From Novosphingobium sp. UBA6272 (GTDB taxonomy: Bacteria > Pseudomonadota > Alphaproteobacteria > Sphingomonadales > Sphingomonadaceae), in the NCBI RefSeq assembly GCF_002440635.1, contig NZ_DJUW01000016.1, positions 118,130-182,129 of the forward strand: a stretch of 64,000 nt of DNA, in the 5' to 3' direction. The number at the start of each line of letters is the position of its first letter. Position 1 is the first letter of the stretch. A program made the translations under genes and the position numbers. The notes under the pieces were generated by a model that saw nothing but the letters and a program-made list of their open reading frames with translations, did not search any database and had not been told where the DNA came from. This document shows positions 16,048 through 23,491 of the stretch, piece by piece.

Positions 16048-16383
16048 TTACCGCCGCTGCATATCCCGGCTTTCCCCCGGAATCCGCACCTCTAGCCCAT
16101 CGAGCGCCTCGCTCAGCTCGATCTGGCAGGACAGCCGGCTGGTTCGAGTAACCCCGGCGGCGAGGTCGAGCATGTCTTCCTCGTCCTCGCTGGCGCGGGG
16201 GAGCCGGTCGAACCATTCCTTGGCCACCACCACGTGGCAGGTCGAACAGGCCATCTGCCCTTCGCAAGTTCCTTCCAGTGGCATGCCTGCCGCCTGGCCG
16301 ACCGCGAGCAGCCGGTCGCCGGGCTTGCCCTCGGCCGCGATCCGATCGCCGTTTGTGCTGATGAAAACGACCTTGACCATCAT
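16048..16383 (-). CDS. 2Fe-2S ferredoxin, adrenodoxin type
   Basis: 111 aa. Cluster ligands are Cys40, Cys46, Cys49 and Cys86 (C-x5-C-x2-C-x36-C), in 'GTCEGQMACSTCHVVV' and 'SRLSCQIEL'. This is the vertebrate/adrenodoxin-type pattern found in ISC ferredoxins. The start ATG 16383 overlaps the stop of the cysteine desulfurase gene (ATGATG with TGA at 16382-16380); a second ATG follows directly. Coupling to a cysteine desulfurase suggests electron supply for Fe-S cluster assembly (inference). No scaffold genes such as iscU or sufB are present in the window. Confidence 0.93.
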   Translation of the reverse strand: MMVKVVFISTNGDRIAAEGKPGDRLLAVGQAAGMPLEGTCEGQMACSTCHVVVAKEWFDRLPRASEDEEDMLDLAAGVTRTSRLSCQIELSEALDGLEVRIPGESRDMQRR

Positions 16384-17471
16384 ACCCCCTGCGCCGCTGC
16401 CGCCGCTTCGATCGCGCGGCAGGCCAATTCGACTTCTTCGGCAGTTGTATAGCGCCCGAAACCAAGGCGGATCGAGTTCCGCGCTTCCTTGGCCTCCAGT
16501 CCGATCGCGCTCAAGACGCGGCTGGGCGCTCCGGTGCCGCTACCGCAGGCCGAGCCGGCAGAGAAGGCAATAGTGCGGCAATCGCTGAGCAGCCGCGGGA
16601 AATTGAGCCCTTCGAGGCGCAGGTTGAGGTTGCCGGGCCAACGCGTGGTCTCGCTGCCGTTGACCGTCCAGCGCGCCAGGATTGACCGGGCCAGCGCGGC
16701 CAGGCCGGACAGGTGCTGAAAATCGGTGTCGATCCGCTCTTTCGCCAGCGCCGCCGCCGCGCCGAAACCGGCGCACAGCGCGGGGCTGAGCGTACCCGAG
16801 CGCAAGCCGCCCTCCTGCCCGCCGCCTTCGATCAGCGCGGCGATCTTGACCCCGTCGCGCACCCACAGCGCGCCGATCCCCTTGGGACCGTAGAGCTTGT
16901 GTGCGGTGATCGCGATCAAGTCCGCGCCTTCAGGCGGAGCAAGCTTGCCCGCTCCCTGCACCGCGTCGCACAGGAATACCGCGCCAATCTCGTGCGCCCG
17001 CTCAGCCAGACGCTGAACCGGCTGCACCGTGCCGATCTCGTTGTTGACCTGCATCACCGCGACCAGTCCGGTGCCTGTCGCAATATCTACCTCGGGATCG
17101 ACCAGGCCGGCAGGGCTGACCGGCAGCTCCTGAACCGGCGCGCCGGTCGCCAGAGCGGCGTTGACCACAGCGGAATGCTCGATCGCGGAACAGGCGATCG
17201 GCCCGCGCACAACCGCGCGGATTGCCTGGTTGAGCGCCTCAGTCGCGCCGCTGGTGAAGATCACCCGGCCGCCCTTTGGCAGGAGGCTCGCCACCTGCTC
17301 GCGCGCTACCTCGACCGCGGCCGCAGCGCCCCGGCCCGCCCTGTGCATCGAGTGCGGATTAGCGAAACCCATAGTCTCAGGCCCAGCCAGCCACGGCAGC
17401 ATCGCCGCGCGCGCTTCGGGCGCGAGCGGGGTGGTTGCCTGATGGTCTAGATAAATGAAATCGGCGGGCAT
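16380..17471 (-). CDS. Cysteine desulfurase (NifS/IscS family)
   Basis: 363 aa from ATG 17471; an upstream TTG/GTG-type extension exists but the family begins at 'MPADFIYLDHQATTPL'. The enzyme is PLP-dependent and converts cysteine to alanine and a protein persulfide for Fe-S cluster or thio-cofactor synthesis. The PLP lysine is Lys192 in 'ITAHKLYGPKG' and the persulfide cysteine is Cys309 in 'SAGSACGSG'. 'IEHSAVVNA' and 'QVNNEIGTVQP' also match. The short loop around Cys309 is of group I (IscS/NifS-like) character. The stop overlaps the ferredoxin start, so the two are coupled. Confidence 0.93.
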   Translation of the reverse strand: MPADFIYLDHQATTPLAPEARAAMLPWLAGPETMGFANPHSMHRAGRGAAAAVEVAREQVASLLPKGGRVIFTSGATEALNQAIRAVVRGPIACSAIEHSAVVNAALATGAPVQELPVSPAGLVDPEVDIATGTGLVAVMQVNNEIGTVQPVQRLAERAHEIGAVFLCDAVQGAGKLAPPEGADLIAITAHKLYGPKGIGALWVRDGVKIAALIEGGGQEGGLRSGTLSPALCAGFGAAAALAKERIDTDFQHLSGLAALARSILARWTVNGSETTRWPGNLNLRLEGLNFPRLLSDCRTIAFSAGSACGSGTGAPSRVLSAIGLEAKEARNSIRLGFGRYTTAEEVELACRAIEAAAAAQGV

Positions 17472-17602
17472 GTTCGCAATCGTTGCTTTTCGGACCTTCG
17501 TTTCTATATAGCGCCTGCTTCCCGATCCTAGCCCAAAGCGGTCCGGCATCCCGATAATTCAGGACGCCGCGCCATGGGCCAAGCAAGAACAGGCGAATTG
17601 CA

Positions 17603-18259
17603 ATGCCCGCAGTGATCTTTCCTGGACCCGAAGGCCGCCTTGAAGGCCGTTTCCAGCCGGCCAGCCGCAGCCGCGCGCCGGTGGCGATGATCCTTCATCC
17701 GCACCCGCAGGCCGGGGGCACGATGAACGAGCGGATCACCCAGCACCTCTACAAAACCTTCGCCAATCGCGGCTTCGCCACGCTGCGCTTCAACTTCCGC
17801 GGGGTCGGCCGCAGCCAGGGTAGCTTCGACAACGGGATCGGCGAACTGTCCGATGCCGCTGCGGCGCTTGACTGGGTTCAGTCGATCCACCCCGAAGCCA
17901 GCACAACCTGGATCGCTGGCAGCAGTTTTGGCGCGCTGATCGGGATGCAGCTTTTGATGCGCCGCCCGGAAATTCGCGGGTTCATCTCGATTGCGCCGCC
18001 GGCCAACATGTACGATTTCAGCTTCCTCGCGCCCTGCCCGTCATCGGGCATCATCATCCAGGGCGCGGCCGATACGGTGGTAACCCCGAACTCGGTGCAG
18101 AAGCTGGTCGACAAGCTGCGCACGCAAAAACACATCACGATCCATCACGAAGAAATCCCGCGCGCGAACCATTTCTTTGAGAACGAGATGCCGGACCTGA
18201 TGCGCTCGGTCGACAACTACCTCGACATGCGGCTCTCGCCGGACTGCCCGATTCGCTGA
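17603..18259 (+). CDS. Alpha/beta hydrolase (COG2945 type)
   Basis: 218 aa. The nucleophile elbow is G-S-S-F-G at residues 106-110 (Ser108). A candidate Asp is in 'QGAADTVV' and the His in 'RANHFF'. The N-terminal 'HPHPQAGGTMNERI' and 'RFNFRGVGRSQGSFD' motifs identify the COG2945 subfamily of small serine hydrolases. The substrate is unknown. It is divergent from the cysteine desulfurase gene with a 131 bp gap, in which 'TTGCTT' (17483) and 'CTATAT' (17504) could serve as a weak plus-strand promoter. Pairing of such a hydrolase with cysteine desulfurase genes is common in sphingomonads (from memory). Confidence 0.88.
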   Translation: MPAVIFPGPEGRLEGRFQPASRSRAPVAMILHPHPQAGGTMNERITQHLYKTFANRGFATLRFNFRGVGRSQGSFDNGIGELSDAAAALDWVQSIHPEASTTWIAGSSFGALIGMQLLMRRPEIRGFISIAPPANMYDFSFLAPCPSSGIIIQGAADTVVTPNSVQKLVDKLRTQKHITIHHEEIPRANHFFENEMPDLMRSVDNYLDMRLSPDCPIR

Positions 18260-18266
18260 TTGCGGC

Positions 18267-18470
18267 TTAACCCGGCGCGCGCTCGACCGGGGCGACGCCG
18301 CTGGCATCGGGCACGATCCACAATGCGATGTTGCCGGCGACCACCGCCGCCAGCACCAGCATCAGCACGACCTGCTTGGTCCGTCCGCCCCGCCGCCACA
18401 GCGCGAAAGCGCCGAGCAGCAGGGCGATGACGGCCAGCGACAGGATCGACAGGATCGTATCGACGCCCAT
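18267..18470 (-). CDS. Small two-helix membrane protein, unknown function
   Basis: 67 aa. Two hydrophobic segments (about residues 5-24 'TILSILSLAVIALLLGAFAL' and 34-52 'VVLMLVLAAVVAGNIALWI') flank a basic loop 'WRRGGRTKQ', which should face the cytoplasm. The start ATG shares one base with the stop of the upstream DUF937 gene (TGATG at 18472-18468), which supports real translation as a coupled pair. I do not recognise a family. Confidence 0.7.
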   Translation of the reverse strand: MGVDTILSILSLAVIALLLGAFALWRRGGRTKQVVLMLVLAAVVAGNIALWIVPDASGVAPVERAPG

Positions 18471-19078
18471 CAGCGTGCCAGCTTTCCTGCCATGCCGATG
18501 ATGTCGTCGAGCGGATTGCCGTCGTGATTCATGTCGATCAAGGAACCGAGCCCGCCAAGCATCCCGCCGCCCGATGCCGGAGCCGCCTGCTGACCGCCTC
18601 CGAGCACCGCGCCGAGGATCGAACCGAGCATTCCGCCCGCCCCGCCCTGCGCTTCACCCTGACCGCCAGCGCGCGACGAGAGGTAACCGCCAACCAGCAT
18701 CGCCAGAATCGGCAGCATCTTCTTGAGCAATTCGGGATCGATCCCGGTCTGTCCCGCGGCATGGCCAGCCACGGTGCGGCTGACATCCTTCGAACCGAAG
18801 ATCTGGCCCAGGATATCGTTGCCCTTGGCAACGTCGGTCTGTTCCGGACCAAGGACGTTGTCGGCCAGCCCCGCGCCGCCCAGCCCGCCAAGCATGCCGA
18901 TCAGGCTGCCCAGCCCGCCTTCGCCGCCACCGGCTGCTTCGGTCTGCTTCTGGAAGCCGCCGACCACAGCCGGAAGCAGCGCCCCGGCCCCGGCGCGGGC
19001 CATTTCGGGGGAAATGCCTAGCTGACCGGCAATCGCTTCGATCCCGCCACTGGCATTGAGCATGTCCATCATATCCAT
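18470..19078 (-). CDS. DUF937 / YidB-like protein
   Basis: 202 aa. The N-terminal half is the DUF937 pattern: 'EAIAGQLGISPEMARAGAGA', 'LLPAVVGGFQKQ' and 'DILGQIFGSKDVSRTVA'. A glycine/alanine-rich low-complexity stretch follows. The C-terminus, 'IDMNHDGNPLDDIIGMAGKL', holds a D-x-N-x-D-G-N-x-x-D-D loop that looks like an EF-hand or dockerin calcium loop. A related tail occurs in the protein at 22589-22945. Shine-Dalgarno GGAG lies about 10 bp upstream of the ATG. Function unknown. Confidence 0.8.
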   Translation of the reverse strand: MDMMDMLNASGGIEAIAGQLGISPEMARAGAGALLPAVVGGFQKQTEAAGGGEGGLGSLIGMLGGLGGAGLADNVLGPEQTDVAKGNDILGQIFGSKDVSRTVAGHAAGQTGIDPELLKKMLPILAMLVGGYLSSRAGGQGEAQGGAGGMLGSILGAVLGGGQQAAPASGGGMLGGLGSLIDMNHDGNPLDDIIGMAGKLAR

Positions 19079-19180
19079 CGTTGATTCTCCAAGAAGATTC
19101 GCTTGTGCGCCAGCTTAGCGTCAAGTTGTTCGCAGACCAGCAAATTGACAGGGAGGCCGCACAGCCGCAGGTTGGCCCGC

Positions 19181-21010
19181 ATGAACCAGATCAGCTTTTC
19201 CCGCCGCCAGACCCTTGCCCTGCTCGGGGCCGGTACCGCCACTGCAGCGCTTGGCGGATGCCAGCGCGCGCTCAGCACGCCGCCCGAAATCGATGCAGCG
19301 GCCTATCTTGACCGGCTGGCCTGGCAGATGATCGCGCTCAGCCCCGAAAGCGCAACCTCGTTGGGGATCGACAAGGGCGAGCATGCCGGGCTGCGCGGCC
19401 GCCTGAGTGACCGATCAAGCGCCGGGCAGGCCAAAGTTGCCGCCCTGCTGCGCGAAGGTCTCGCCCAGATTGACAGGATTGCCCCTGTCCCCCTCGATCC
19501 CGCCACGCGAACCAGCCTGGCCGTGGTAAAGAGCGCGTTCTCGGTCTCGCTTGACGGATTTGCCCTCCCCTATGGCGATGTTGCGGTCGGCGGCTGGCGC
19601 AATACACCTTACGTGGTGATCCAGAACGTCGGGGCCTACCTCGATGTCCCGCGCTTCCTCGACAGCGACCATCCGGTAAACGACGCCGCCGATGCCGAGG
19701 CTTATCTTTCCCGGCTCGAACAATTTCCGATCCAACTCGATGGAGAACTCGAACGGCTGGGCGCCGCCGGACGGATCGGTGCGATTGCGCCATCGTTCCT
19801 GCTCGACAAGGCAATCCGTCAGATGGAACTGTCCTTGAAGGACGCGCAGGGCGGCGGTGGCCTCGTCGAATCGCTGGCGCGGCGCACCGCGAAGATCCCG
19901 GGCGAATGGGCCGTCCGCGCCCGGACGCTGGCGACCGGCCGGGTTGCAGCGGCACTGGCCAGGCAGCTGGCCGAGCTAAAGGCCCAGCGCGCCAAGGCCA
20001 GCGTTTCAGCCGGGATGTGGGCGCGGCCCAAGGGCGATGAATGGTACGCGTGGGCCCTGCGCGCAAGCACCACCACGCGCCGCAGCCCCGATGAGGTCCA
20101 CGCCCTTGGGCTCGAAGCGCTGAAGGAACTGCACGGCCGGATGGATCCGATCCTGCGCGGCCTTGGCTATACCAATGGCACCGTGGGTGAACGGATGACC
20201 GCGCTGGGCAAGGACCCGCGCTTCCAGTTCAGCAACGATGACAAAGGCCGGGCCGAAATCATCGCGCTGATGCAAGCAAAGGTCGATTACATGCGCGCCC
20301 AGGCCCCCCGGGCCTTCCGCAATCCGGTCCGCGGCAACCTGGAAATCCGCCGCCTGCCTCCGGCCGAGGAAAGCGGCGCGCCGGGTGCCTATGGCGGGGC
20401 CGGTTCGATCGACGGCACAGTGCCCGGAAAAATCTGGCTCAACCTTTCGACTACCGAACTGCACAGCCGCTATTCGATCCCGACCCTGGCCTTCCATGAA
20501 GGCATCTTCGGCCACGTCTGGCAGGGCGAATATGCCAACCGCCTGCCCCTGATCCGCACGCTATTGGCCTTCAATGCCTATTCCGAAGGCTGGGCGCTCT
20601 ACGCGGAGACACTGGGCGACGAACTGGGGGTCTATGACGGTGATCCGGTTGGCCAGCTCGGCTATCTGCAGTCGATCGCCTTTCGCGCCTGCCGACTGGT
20701 GGTCGACACCGGGCTTCACGCCAAGCGCTGGACCCGCGAACAGGCGATTGACTGGTTCGCCACGACCAACGGCTCGGGCCGTGCCGAAGTATCGTCCGAA
20801 GTCGATCGCTATTGCTCGTGGCCAGGGCAAGCCTGCGGCTACAAGATGGGGCACAGCGAAATCCTAGCCCTGCGCAACAAGGCGCGCGGGGCGCTGGGCG
20901 GCAAGTACGACCTGCGCGATTTCAACGATGCAGTGGTCGGCGGCGGCAACGTTCCTCTCGATGTGCTGGGCCAGAACGTTGATCGCTATATTACGTCGAC
21001 CAAAGGATAA
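19181..21010 (+). CDS. DUF885 family protein (putative metallopeptidase), Tat/lipoprotein signal
   Basis: 609 aa from ATG 19181. The N-terminus combines a twin-arginine motif (SRRQTLALLGAG, Arg8-Arg9) with a lipobox-like 'LGGC' (Cys27), so the protein is probably exported folded and lipid-anchored. The mature part is the mostly alpha-helical DUF885 family (COG4805). Its H-E-x3-G-H element is in 'LAFHEGIFGHVWQGEY', and the late signature 'CSWPGQACGYKMGH' is also present. The family is thought to be zinc-peptidase-like; the substrate is not known. It is divergent from the DUF937 gene. Confidence 0.88.
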   Translation: MNQISFSRRQTLALLGAGTATAALGGCQRALSTPPEIDAAAYLDRLAWQMIALSPESATSLGIDKGEHAGLRGRLSDRSSAGQAKVAALLREGLAQIDRIAPVPLDPATRTSLAVVKSAFSVSLDGFALPYGDVAVGGWRNTPYVVIQNVGAYLDVPRFLDSDHPVNDAADAEAYLSRLEQFPIQLDGELERLGAAGRIGAIAPSFLLDKAIRQMELSLKDAQGGGGLVESLARRTAKIPGEWAVRARTLATGRVAAALARQLAELKAQRAKASVSAGMWARPKGDEWYAWALRASTTTRRSPDEVHALGLEALKELHGRMDPILRGLGYTNGTVGERMTALGKDPRFQFSNDDKGRAEIIALMQAKVDYMRAQAPRAFRNPVRGNLEIRRLPPAEESGAPGAYGGAGSIDGTVPGKIWLNLSTTELHSRYSIPTLAFHEGIFGHVWQGEYANRLPLIRTLLAFNAYSEGWALYAETLGDELGVYDGDPVGQLGYLQSIAFRACRLVVDTGLHAKRWTREQAIDWFATTNGSGRAEVSSEVDRYCSWPGQACGYKMGHSEILALRNKARGALGGKYDLRDFNDAVVGGGNVPLDVLGQNVDRYITSTKG

Positions 21011-21104
21011 ATACAGGTTCGCTACCGCTGACATCGTGCTAGTCTGAGCGGCAGCAGGGGAACTGCGGTTCCGCGAGTCGCAACGCATAAACAGGAGTTT
21101 GGAC

Positions 21105-21467
21105 ATGTCGTTCTTCAGCAAGATCAAGGACGCGATCTTTGGCAAAAAGGCCGAAGCCGCCACGCCGCCCGCCGATGCTCCGGCGATCCCAATGGCCGAA
21201 GCCGCTCCGGCACCCGAGCCGGTCGATGTCGAAGCGGTCCTGAGCGGTTTGCCGGGGGCGGACGGGCTTAACTGGCAGAGCTCGATTGTCGATCTGATGA
21301 AGCTGGTCGGGATCGATGCCAGCTATGAAAACCGTAAGGCACTGGCGCACGAACTCGGCGATGCCGACTATTCGGGCAGCGCCGAGGAAAACATCGCGCT
21401 GCACAAGGCGGTGATGAAGGGCCTGGCCGAAAACGGCGGCCGGGTTCCGGCGAGCATGCTCGACTGA
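21105..21467 (+). CDS. DUF3597 domain protein
   Basis: 120 aa from ATG 21105, with AGGAG about 9 bp upstream. The N-terminus 'MSFFSKIKDAIFGKKAEAA' is followed by an alanine/proline-rich linker. The conserved DUF3597 domain comes next ('NWQSSIVDLMKLVGIDAS', then 'RKALAHELG' and 'NIALHKAVMKGLAENGG'). This C-terminal domain is LysM-like in length but has no known function. It has no signal peptide. A strong terminator follows within 20 bp. Confidence 0.88.
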   Translation: MSFFSKIKDAIFGKKAEAATPPADAPAIPMAEAAPAPEPVDVEAVLSGLPGADGLNWQSSIVDLMKLVGIDASYENRKALAHELGDADYSGSAEENIALHKAVMKGLAENGGRVPASMLD

Positions 21468-21483
21468 GCAGGCCAGCCTATAC

Positions 21484-21523
21484 AAAAAGGGCTCCGGACC
21501 AAACGGTCCGGAGCCCTTTTTGC
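21484..21523 (+). terminator. Rho-independent terminator, possibly bidirectional
   Basis: A perfect 16 bp stem (21485-21500 with 21505-21520; core GGGCTCCGGACC) closes a four-base AAAC loop. A-tract and T-tract flank it, so it can work on both strands. It ends the DUF3597 transcript and lies 44 bp from the 3' end of the convergent GH16 gene. Confidence 0.93.
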
Positions 21524-21566
21524 TTAAACAAAGCGGTCAGCAGAAGCTGCACCGGCGAGGCTCGGA

Positions 21567-22499
21567 TCAGGATGCTTCCCAAACCCGGACCCAGTCCACT
21601 TCCATTGAAATCTCGCCCCGGACAATCCGATCAGCGGTCGCTTGCGGCATGCCGAAATAGGGGGTGGTCACGGCATTGACAGCATTGGGATAGACGCCCC
21701 CCAGAGCGAAATTCAGGATCAGATACTGCCGCCGATCAAAGCGCCAGGCTCCATGCGCCTGAACCATCGCGCGGGTGACGCGATAGTATTCGCGGCCATC
21801 GACCGAAAAAACGATCGTATCAATGCCACGCTCCACACTGTAGACGTGCCATCCGGTTGCATCTTGGCCCGCTGGGAAATTCTGCCGCTGCACCAAAGGC
21901 GTATTGCCGGAATAACCCGGGCCATGGATTGCCGCATTGGTCCAGCCCTTGTCTCCGACATTTTCCATGATGTCGATTTCGCCGCTATCGGGCCAAGTGC
22001 CATAGCCGAGCATCCAGAAAGCCGGCCAAGCGCCGGTAGCATCCGGTATACGGATCCGTGCTTCAATCTTGCCGTAGGTGATATCGAAATTTTCGCTGGT
22101 GTTGATCCGTCCCGAAACGAAGTCGGTTTTTCGTCCGGTAGGCGTCAAGAACCCAGGCTTGTAAACTGGCCGCAGCGTCAGCGCCCCGCCATCAGCTCCG
22201 ACCGGAGTTGTAACACTGATCGTCTCAGCGCTGTCGACATAGGCCTGAACTTCGTTGTTGACCCAGAAGTCAGGCCCCTCGACATTCCATAGTGTTCGAT
22301 TGAGCTCTGGCGTGTTGAACTCGTCAGCAAAAACCAGCCGCATACCGGACGTGGCCGTCGGTGTGGGAGTTGGACTGGGGCTTGGTGCAGGAAAAGGCGT
22401 CGGCACCGGTTCAACAATGCCGCTCGCGCTACTGTCGTCACCGCACCCGGCGGCAAATGCGCTCAACGCCAACGCAATTCCAAACCTGATCGCTGCCAT
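21567..22499 (-). CDS. Glycoside hydrolase family 16 (beta-glucanase/laminarinase type), lipoprotein
   Basis: 310 aa from ATG 22499. The lipoprotein signal ends at lipobox AAGC (Cys19). A proline/threonine-rich linker (about residues 31-49) leads to the GH16 jelly roll. The catalytic E-x-D-x-x-E is Glu174, Asp176, Glu179 in 'SGEIDIMENVG'; Glu174 is the expected nucleophile and Glu179 the acid/base. 'WPAFWMLGYGTWPDSG' and 'ATGWHVYSVE' also fit. Likely substrates are beta-1,3 or mixed-link glucans such as laminarin; agarase or carrageenase activity is less likely but not excluded. No other glycan-use genes adjoin it. A LacI-type operator lies 28 bp upstream. Confidence 0.92.
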   Translation of the reverse strand: MAAIRFGIALALSAFAAGCGDDSSASGIVEPVPTPFPAPSPSPTPTPTATSGMRLVFADEFNTPELNRTLWNVEGPDFWVNNEVQAYVDSAETISVTTPVGADGGALTLRPVYKPGFLTPTGRKTDFVSGRINTSENFDITYGKIEARIRIPDATGAWPAFWMLGYGTWPDSGEIDIMENVGDKGWTNAAIHGPGYSGNTPLVQRQNFPAGQDATGWHVYSVERGIDTIVFSVDGREYYRVTRAMVQAHGAWRFDRRQYLILNFALGGVYPNAVNAVTTPYFGMPQATADRIVRGEISMEVDWVRVWEAS

Positions 22500-22526
22500 G
22501 CTGCGCAATTCCCTCAATGCAATGTA

Positions 22527-22540
22527 TGTGAACGTTCACA
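22527..22540. promoter_or_regulatory. LacI-family-type operator upstream of the GH16 gene
   Basis: TGTGAACGTTCACA is a perfect 14 bp palindrome with the central CG and flanking pattern TG-x2-A-x-CG-x-T-x2-CA typical of LacI/GalR regulators. It lies 28-41 bp upstream of the GH16 start codon on the minus strand, where it would overlap the promoter or the early leader. No LacI-type regulator gene is in the window, so the regulator would act in trans. Confidence 0.65.
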
Positions 22541-22588
22541 ATCAATCCATAGCGGGGATTGGCGCAGCATGACAAGCGAAGGATGTAG

Positions 22589-22945
22589 CTACTTCTTGCC
22601 GAACAGCCCGCTGGCCATCCCGGCGATATCGTTGAGTGGATTGCCGTCGCCATCCCGATCGAGCATCCCAGTCAGCCCCGAAAGCGCCGAATTGCCCTGA
22701 AGCATTTCGGATAGCTTGCCCAGGCCGCCTTCGCCGCCCAGTTGCTGGGCCATCTGGCTGAGCGTCGCCGGATCAAGCCCGGTCTTGGCTGCTGCCCCGG
22801 CAATCGTATCGCCCGGTTCGGCGTGGCTCTGGCCAAGCGCGGCCACGGCCTTTTCCGCCAGTTCCGGCGGCAGTCCGAATTTCTCGGCCAGACCGCCAAC
22901 GTCCGATCCGCCAAGCTGTCCCAAAATTCCGTCAAGCATGCCCAT
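22589..22945 (-). CDS. Small DUF937-like protein with EF-hand-like tail
   Basis: 118 aa, with an AGGAG Shine-Dalgarno sequence before the ATG. It is helical and glycine-rich, with repeated 'LGxxGG' turns ('GILGQLGGSDVGGLAEKFG', 'GLPPELAEKAVAALG'). It ends in 'MLDRDGDGNPLNDIAGMASG', which closely parallels the tail of the DUF937 protein at 18470-19078. The D-x-D-x-D-G-N-x-x-x-D spacing resembles a calcium-binding loop. No signal peptide or membrane segment is seen. Function unknown. Confidence 0.75.
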   Translation of the reverse strand: MGMLDGILGQLGGSDVGGLAEKFGLPPELAEKAVAALGQSHAEPGDTIAGAAAKTGLDPATLSQMAQQLGGEGGLGKLSEMLQGNSALSGLTGMLDRDGDGNPLNDIAGMASGLFGKK

Positions 22946-22999
22946 CGTGCGACTCCTTGCATGGTGAAGGACGCAGTCTTGCGCCTTTACGCCGATTCT

Positions 23000-23491
23000 T
23001 CAAACCGAAATCGCTGACAGGTCGGGCTCCACCCAGCCGCGCCGTGCTTCAACCGAGAACAGGCGTTCGCGGCTGTAAAAACGCAGCGGCCAACCACGCG
23101 GCGCCATGTCGCTGGCCAGCAGCGCATTGACCGCCTCGATTAGGCCGGTATCGTTCGTGCTAGAGAGGAAAGCCTTTATCCCGCGAATGTAGAGCTGGGT
23201 CAGGGTCTCGTGGTAGCCTTGGCTATCATCGTTCACTCCGCCCACGGCCTCGTTGTAGCTGCGGATGATCCCCGGCAGGTCGCGTTCGGGCACGATATCG
23301 GGGCGGTCGCGCAGCAGCCACAGGCACGCGGCCAGATGCGCCTCGTGGGTCCACTCGGCTTTGGGCAAGGTGCGAGCGAGCAGCCCTTCGCCCACGCGGC
23401 GAATGGCCTCTTCGCTGTCAAAAAATCGGATCGGATGGTCGGTTATGATCGGAAGCTCCGGGTCTATGGCGACCCGGAACTTCCGGGTCAA
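23000..23491 (-). CDS. Conserved hypothetical protein
   Basis: 163 aa if it begins at TTG 23491, directly after the pckA stop. No ATG or GTG occurs early in the frame, so the exact start is uncertain. Visible features are 'WTHEAHLAACLWLLRDRP' with two His residues, then 'IIRSYNEAVGGVNDDSQG' and 'YHETLTQLYIRGIKAFL'. These patterns look conserved (His, Tyr, Glu residues in helices) and make me think of a helical, possibly metal-binding protein, but I cannot name a family. The putative start codon lies in a 19 bp perfect inverted repeat (23471-23489), annotated separately. Confidence 0.7.
   Translation of the reverse strand: MTRKFRVAIDPELPIITDHPIRFFDSEEAIRRVGEGLLARTLPKAEWTHEAHLAACLWLLRDRPDIVPERDLPGIIRSYNEAVGGVNDDSQGYHETLTQLYIRGIKAFLSSTNDTGLIEAVNALLASDMAPRGWPLRFYSRERLFSVEARRGWVEPDLSAISV
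23471..23489. repeat. Short perfect inverted repeat between pckA and the downstream gene
   Basis: GACCCGGAA-C-TTCCGGGTC is a 9 bp stem with a single central base. It begins four bases beyond the pckA stop and includes part of the TTG proposed as start of the next gene. It has no T-run after it on the minus strand, so it is not a standard terminator. It could attenuate translation or mark an mRNA processing site. Confidence 0.5.
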
